From Virgibacillus sp. MSP4-1 (GTDB lineage: Bacteria > Bacillota > Bacilli > Bacillales > Alkalibacillaceae), in assembly GCF_010092505.1 (NCBI RefSeq), contig NZ_CP048021.1, positions 2,108,001 through 2,172,000 on the forward strand: a stretch of DNA of 64,000 nucleotides. The letters run 5' to 3'. Made by a program: the position numbers and the translations under genes. The notes under the pieces were generated by a model. It saw nothing but the letters and a program-made list of their open reading frames with translations. It was not told where the DNA came from and made no database searches. Shown here piece by piece: positions 60,993-64,000 of the stretch. The first letter of the stretch is position 1; every line of letters begins with the position of its first letter.

Positions 60993-62732
60993 CTATAACC
61001 CCATTTTTTCCTTTTCCATATCTAACAATTTTCTTTTTAAAATTTTACCAGCTGCAGTATGTGGAAGCTCTTCCACAATTTCTAATTCCCTAATTTTTGA
61101 ATAATGTACAACCTGCTCATTCACATATTCCATCAGTTCTTTTTCTGTTGCAATTCCATCTTGTTTTAAAGTGACAAAGGCCTTTGGAATTTCACCAGTA
61201 TTAGAATGTGGCTTTCCAATTACCGCAACATTGCTTACAGCTGGGTGCTGAAATAATAAATCTTCAATTTTACTAGGATATACATTATAACCATTATAAA
61301 TGAGCATATCCTTTTTACGATCAACAATGGATAGTAGACCATCCTCATCAATAATTCCGATATCACCTGTATGCAACCAACCACCTCTAAGCGTCTCTTC
61401 TGTCTGTTTGGGTTTATTATAATAGCCTTTCATAACCTGTGGTCCTCTTACGCAAATTTCTCCTGTCTTTCCATTTGGCAAGGGCGCTTCACTACTACCA
61501 TCAATTGCAATAATTTTCACTTCTGTATCAAATAACGGAGGCCCCACCGTTCCAATTTTTTGTAAACCAGAACGTATAAGTACCGTATTAGAAACGCTCG
61601 ACGTAGCTTCTGTAAGGCCATATCCTTCACCAATAATCGCATTTGGAAACGTTTTCCTTAACAGTTTCATTTGTTCCTTAGCTAAAGGAGCAGATCCGGA
61701 ACCAACACTTTTGACAGTTGAGAAATCAAAGTTTTTCACATCTGGATGTCGACACAATACATTCCACATCGCAGGAGCTCCAGCTATATCTGTAACCCCG
61801 AATTTTTCAATTAATGACAGAAATTCTTTTGGATTAAAACGATCAATGAGTACGGTTGTTTTTCCCAAGAAATATGGATACACAATACAGCTAAACACCC
61901 CAGAAACGTGAAATAATGGAGATGGGCTAAGACCAACAGTTGTTCCTGGTAAAGAAGCATATTTAGATAAATAGACTTCTTTATCTTTTTCCACAGGTTC
62001 AAGAACCAATCCCCCATCGTCCTCTACGTGTGCGAGACATCCGTATCCCCATGCTGCGGTTTGAATCATACTACTAACTAAATTCATATGCGTATTCATC
62101 ACACCTTTTGGCCTTCCTGTAGTTCCTCCTGTATAAGCAATTTGTACCAAGTCATTTTTTGGATCTATAGCGATATTTAGTTCTTCTTCTGTACTATCAG
62201 CCTGTAGTGCCTGGAAACTATACCAATTCTCCCCATAAATACTGGTATCAATTTGATTATCTTCAGTAAACATTTCCCGATCCCCTGAAACGATTACTTT
62301 CTTTAGCTTCGTGTTATCGTAAACCTGTTGAATTGTTTGAGCAAACGTTTCGTACGTAATCACTACTTCTGTGTCAGAGTCATTCAATTGATATTCAACA
62401 TCATGCGCTTTAAAGTACGGATTAATAGGTGAATACGTGGCTCCACAAAGAATAATGCCATAGTAAGCAATGATATATTGAGGACAAGTAGGTAAATGCG
62501 TAGATACGACTGTACCCTTATCAACTCCTAATTTCCTTAGTGCATTCGCGAAACGTAGAGACTTGCAATATACCTCCCAATAAGTTATCTCATGGTCTCT
62601 ATAGATATAGGCAACTCGATCACGAAAACGGTTAGCACTACCTTTTAATATGGCTCCAACACTAACATTCGGGTAGTTTAAACTTTTTGGCATGTTCAGA
62701 TCATAAATTTGATTATTTGTCCCATTACCCAT
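60993..62732 (-). CDS. Acyl-CoA synthetase (AMP-forming)
   Basis: A 579-residue ANL enzyme. The phosphate loop is YTGGTTGRPKG (about residues 205-215), followed by GYGLTEATS, GWLHTGDIG, DRKKDMLIYNGYNVYP, and the catalytic lysine in TAAGKILKRKL. It lies 28 bp downstream of the acyl-CoA dehydrogenase gene and 44 bp before the ALDH gene, so they are probably one transcript. It likely activates the acid substrate of the pathway; whether that is a fatty, alicyclic or aryl-alkyl acid cannot be told. Confidence 0.92.
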   Translation of the reverse strand: MGNGTNNQIYDLNMPKSLNYPNVSVGAILKGSANRFRDRVAYIYRDHEITYWEVYCKSLRFANALRKLGVDKGTVVSTHLPTCPQYIIAYYGIILCGATYSPINPYFKAHDVEYQLNDSDTEVVITYETFAQTIQQVYDNTKLKKVIVSGDREMFTEDNQIDTSIYGENWYSFQALQADSTEEELNIAIDPKNDLVQIAYTGGTTGRPKGVMNTHMNLVSSMIQTAAWGYGCLAHVEDDGGLVLEPVEKDKEVYLSKYASLPGTTVGLSPSPLFHVSGVFSCIVYPYFLGKTTVLIDRFNPKEFLSLIEKFGVTDIAGAPAMWNVLCRHPDVKNFDFSTVKSVGSGSAPLAKEQMKLLRKTFPNAIIGEGYGLTEATSSVSNTVLIRSGLQKIGTVGPPLFDTEVKIIAIDGSSEAPLPNGKTGEICVRGPQVMKGYYNKPKQTEETLRGGWLHTGDIGIIDEDGLLSIVDRKKDMLIYNGYNVYPSKIEDLLFQHPAVSNVAVIGKPHSNTGEIPKAFVTLKQDGIATEKELMEYVNEQVVHYSKIRELEIVEELPHTAAGKILKRKLLDMEKEKMGL

Positions 62733-62760
62733 AAAATTTAATCACTCCTTTTAAATAGTC

Positions 62761-63924
62761 TCAAACCTTTAATGCTTTATTCATCATATTAGTAGAATAC
62801 AAATAGGAACTTATCCTTTGATGAAAATCAGAGATACTTCCTAAATAGTGTTCAAAGAAACGAGCACGCTTTAAAAATAGATGACAATCCAGCTCTTTTG
62901 TAAATCCAATCCCTCCATGAATTTGAATATTATGCGAAGCAGATTGGATAAAAGCCTTCGTCGCATATGCACGTGCACTATAAACAGCTGGTACTCTATC
63001 ATTTTCATCACTATCGACTATCCAGTTAGCATAATAGCTTAAGGAACGAGCCGTTTCTAATTCCATTTTCATATTCACTATCCGATGTTTGATTGCTTGA
63101 AATCTCCCAATAGGCTGACCAAACTGCTCACGAATTTTAGCATATTCTGTTGACATCTCGAGAATTTTATCCATACTCCCTACTAAGACAGAGCTAATGG
63201 CTGCATTTAAGTACAGTAACCCCTCTTGTAGAACAGACCACCCTTGATCAATCTCCCCAAGGACTTGACTTCTAGGTACACTTACATCTTCCAATTTCAC
63301 TTCATATAATCGCCGTGTATCATCGATGCTCTGCTGTTGTGTGATTTCCACCTTTTCTGATATATCAACGAATACTAATGATAAGCTGTCACTTCCGCTT
63401 GTCTGCGCCGTTCGTATAATAAGCAGGAGCGTATCGACCTGATCTGCATCATTAACTAGGGTTTTAACACCATTAATAAGGATTGAATCATCATCTACGC
63501 TAGCATTACAATCGATTTCATCAGAACAATAACTCTTTCCAGGCTCTAACCATGCTAATGAAAATTGTTTTGAACCTGAGGCTATTTTAGGCAAATACAT
63601 TTCCTTTTGTTTTTCACTTCCGAATTTCTCCAATAACGGTACAACCAAAGCCATGGTTTCTAAATAAGGACCTGGTAATAATACTCGCCCCATTTCCTCG
63701 TTTATTGGCACTAAATCTAAAGCATTAAGTCCTAGCCCTTCGTACTTTTCTGATATATTAATTCCTGAGCAGCCCAGCTCTGCTAATCCGGCTTGTGTTT
63801 GTTTTAAAGATTCGTTATTACCTGCTAAAAAATCTTTAGCAATTTGTGTTTGTCCAGATTTTTCCATATATTTTCTTACATAATTACGAAACATTTCTTG
63901 CTCTTCATTTAATGAAAAATCCAC
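62761..63924 (-). CDS. Acyl-CoA dehydrogenase-family protein
   Basis: A 387-residue flavoprotein of the acyl-CoA dehydrogenase fold: GVKTLVND in the middle domain, REQFGQPIGRFQAIKHRI (FAD-binding arginine) and QIHGGIGFTKE. At the place where medium-chain enzymes have the catalytic glutamate in YEGT, this one reads FFEHYLGS, as in partner subunits of two-gene acyl-CoA dehydrogenases. The upstream gene, cut by the window edge, ends like another acyl-CoA dehydrogenase, which supports a heteromeric enzyme. GGAGGGG precedes the start. Confidence 0.88.
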   Translation of the reverse strand: MDFSLNEEQEMFRNYVRKYMEKSGQTQIAKDFLAGNNESLKQTQAGLAELGCSGINISEKYEGLGLNALDLVPINEEMGRVLLPGPYLETMALVVPLLEKFGSEKQKEMYLPKIASGSKQFSLAWLEPGKSYCSDEIDCNASVDDDSILINGVKTLVNDADQVDTLLLIIRTAQTSGSDSLSLVFVDISEKVEITQQQSIDDTRRLYEVKLEDVSVPRSQVLGEIDQGWSVLQEGLLYLNAAISSVLVGSMDKILEMSTEYAKIREQFGQPIGRFQAIKHRIVNMKMELETARSLSYYANWIVDSDENDRVPAVYSARAYATKAFIQSASHNIQIHGGIGFTKELDCHLFLKRARFFEHYLGSISDFHQRISSYLYSTNMMNKALKV

Positions 63925-63943
63925 ATTTTCCCCTCCGATTCTT

Positions 63944-64000
63944 TTAACTTTTTATATCTTTAGGCAACCCAAGTACTCGTTCTCCAATGGTATTCCTTTG
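63944..64000 (-). CDS. C-terminus of a probable acyl-CoA dehydrogenase (partial)
   Basis: Only 18 codons and the stop are present; the gene runs off the right edge. The residues end in NTIGERVLGLPKDIKS. The IGERVLGLP pattern is common at the C-terminus of acyl-CoA dehydrogenases. It lies 19 bp upstream of the other acyl-CoA dehydrogenase gene. Confidence 0.65.
   Translation of the reverse strand, partial: QRNTIGERVLGLPKDIKS

Overview
The window looks like chromosome of a low-GC Gram-positive of the family Bacillaceae, probably one of the moderately halophilic genera. The grounds are strong GGAGG ribosome binding sites, SigA promoters with 17-bp spacers, CcpA-type cre sites, a yybP-ykoY riboswitch in front of a TerC gene, and Bacillus-like rbs, nupC, psu and ydeI genes. 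The genus is inference. No rRNA, tRNA or CRISPR array was seen.

Layout. 0-9 kb is a repeat-rich accessory stretch: the start of a TerC gene under a Mn2+ riboswitch, a ParB-like orphan, an IS110-family insertion sequence with a readable bridge RNA, a REP-associated tyrosine transposase (RAYT), an isochorismatase-like hydrolase, a lactonase, and a KASIII-like protein. 8.6-17.2 kb holds a chemoreceptor, brnQ with a GntR regulator, an acyl-CoA synthetase, and yhdT-panF. 17.4-23.1 kb is a complete rbsRKDACB operon. 23.6-31.8 kb holds an amino-sugar PTS with nanE and an RpiR regulator, then nhaC-iadA with a sigma-54 activator. 32.9-45.6 kb is a nucleoside and pseudouridine salvage island: a deoC-like aldolase, a GntR regulator, PfkB kinases, three nucleoside hydrolases, nupC, rdgB, psuG and psuK. 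45.7-54.4 kb holds two SDRs and a TAXI-TRAP transporter with an acyl-CoA ligase behind a sigma-54 promoter, then a PanE-like reductase. 55.7-64 kb is a visibly more AT-rich catabolic cluster (SDR, MarR, SDR, MFS, ALDH, acyl-CoA synthetase, two acyl-CoA dehydrogenases) with paired MarR-type operators.

How the genes fit together. Ribose, nucleosides and pseudouridine are imported (RbsABC, NupC), hydrolysed (three IUNH enzymes, PsuG) and phosphorylated (several PfkB kinases). A palindrome of form TGTAAYCGRTTACA lies in front of rbs, nupC and the rbsK2-IUNH operon, suggesting one LacI-type regulator, most simply RbsR.

The most notable finding is the link between two mobile systems. A REP-like repeat (GGTGCCTGTCAC core, 16 intact cores here) is scattered between genes, presumably spread by the RAYT. 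The IS110 element sits exactly inside the REP copy at the RAYT gene's 3' end. Downstream of its transposase it encodes an approximately 180-nt RNA whose target loop carries guides matching the two halves of the REP core, and whose donor loop carries guides matching the element's own two ends. It reads as a bridge RNA programmed to insert into the host's REP elements.
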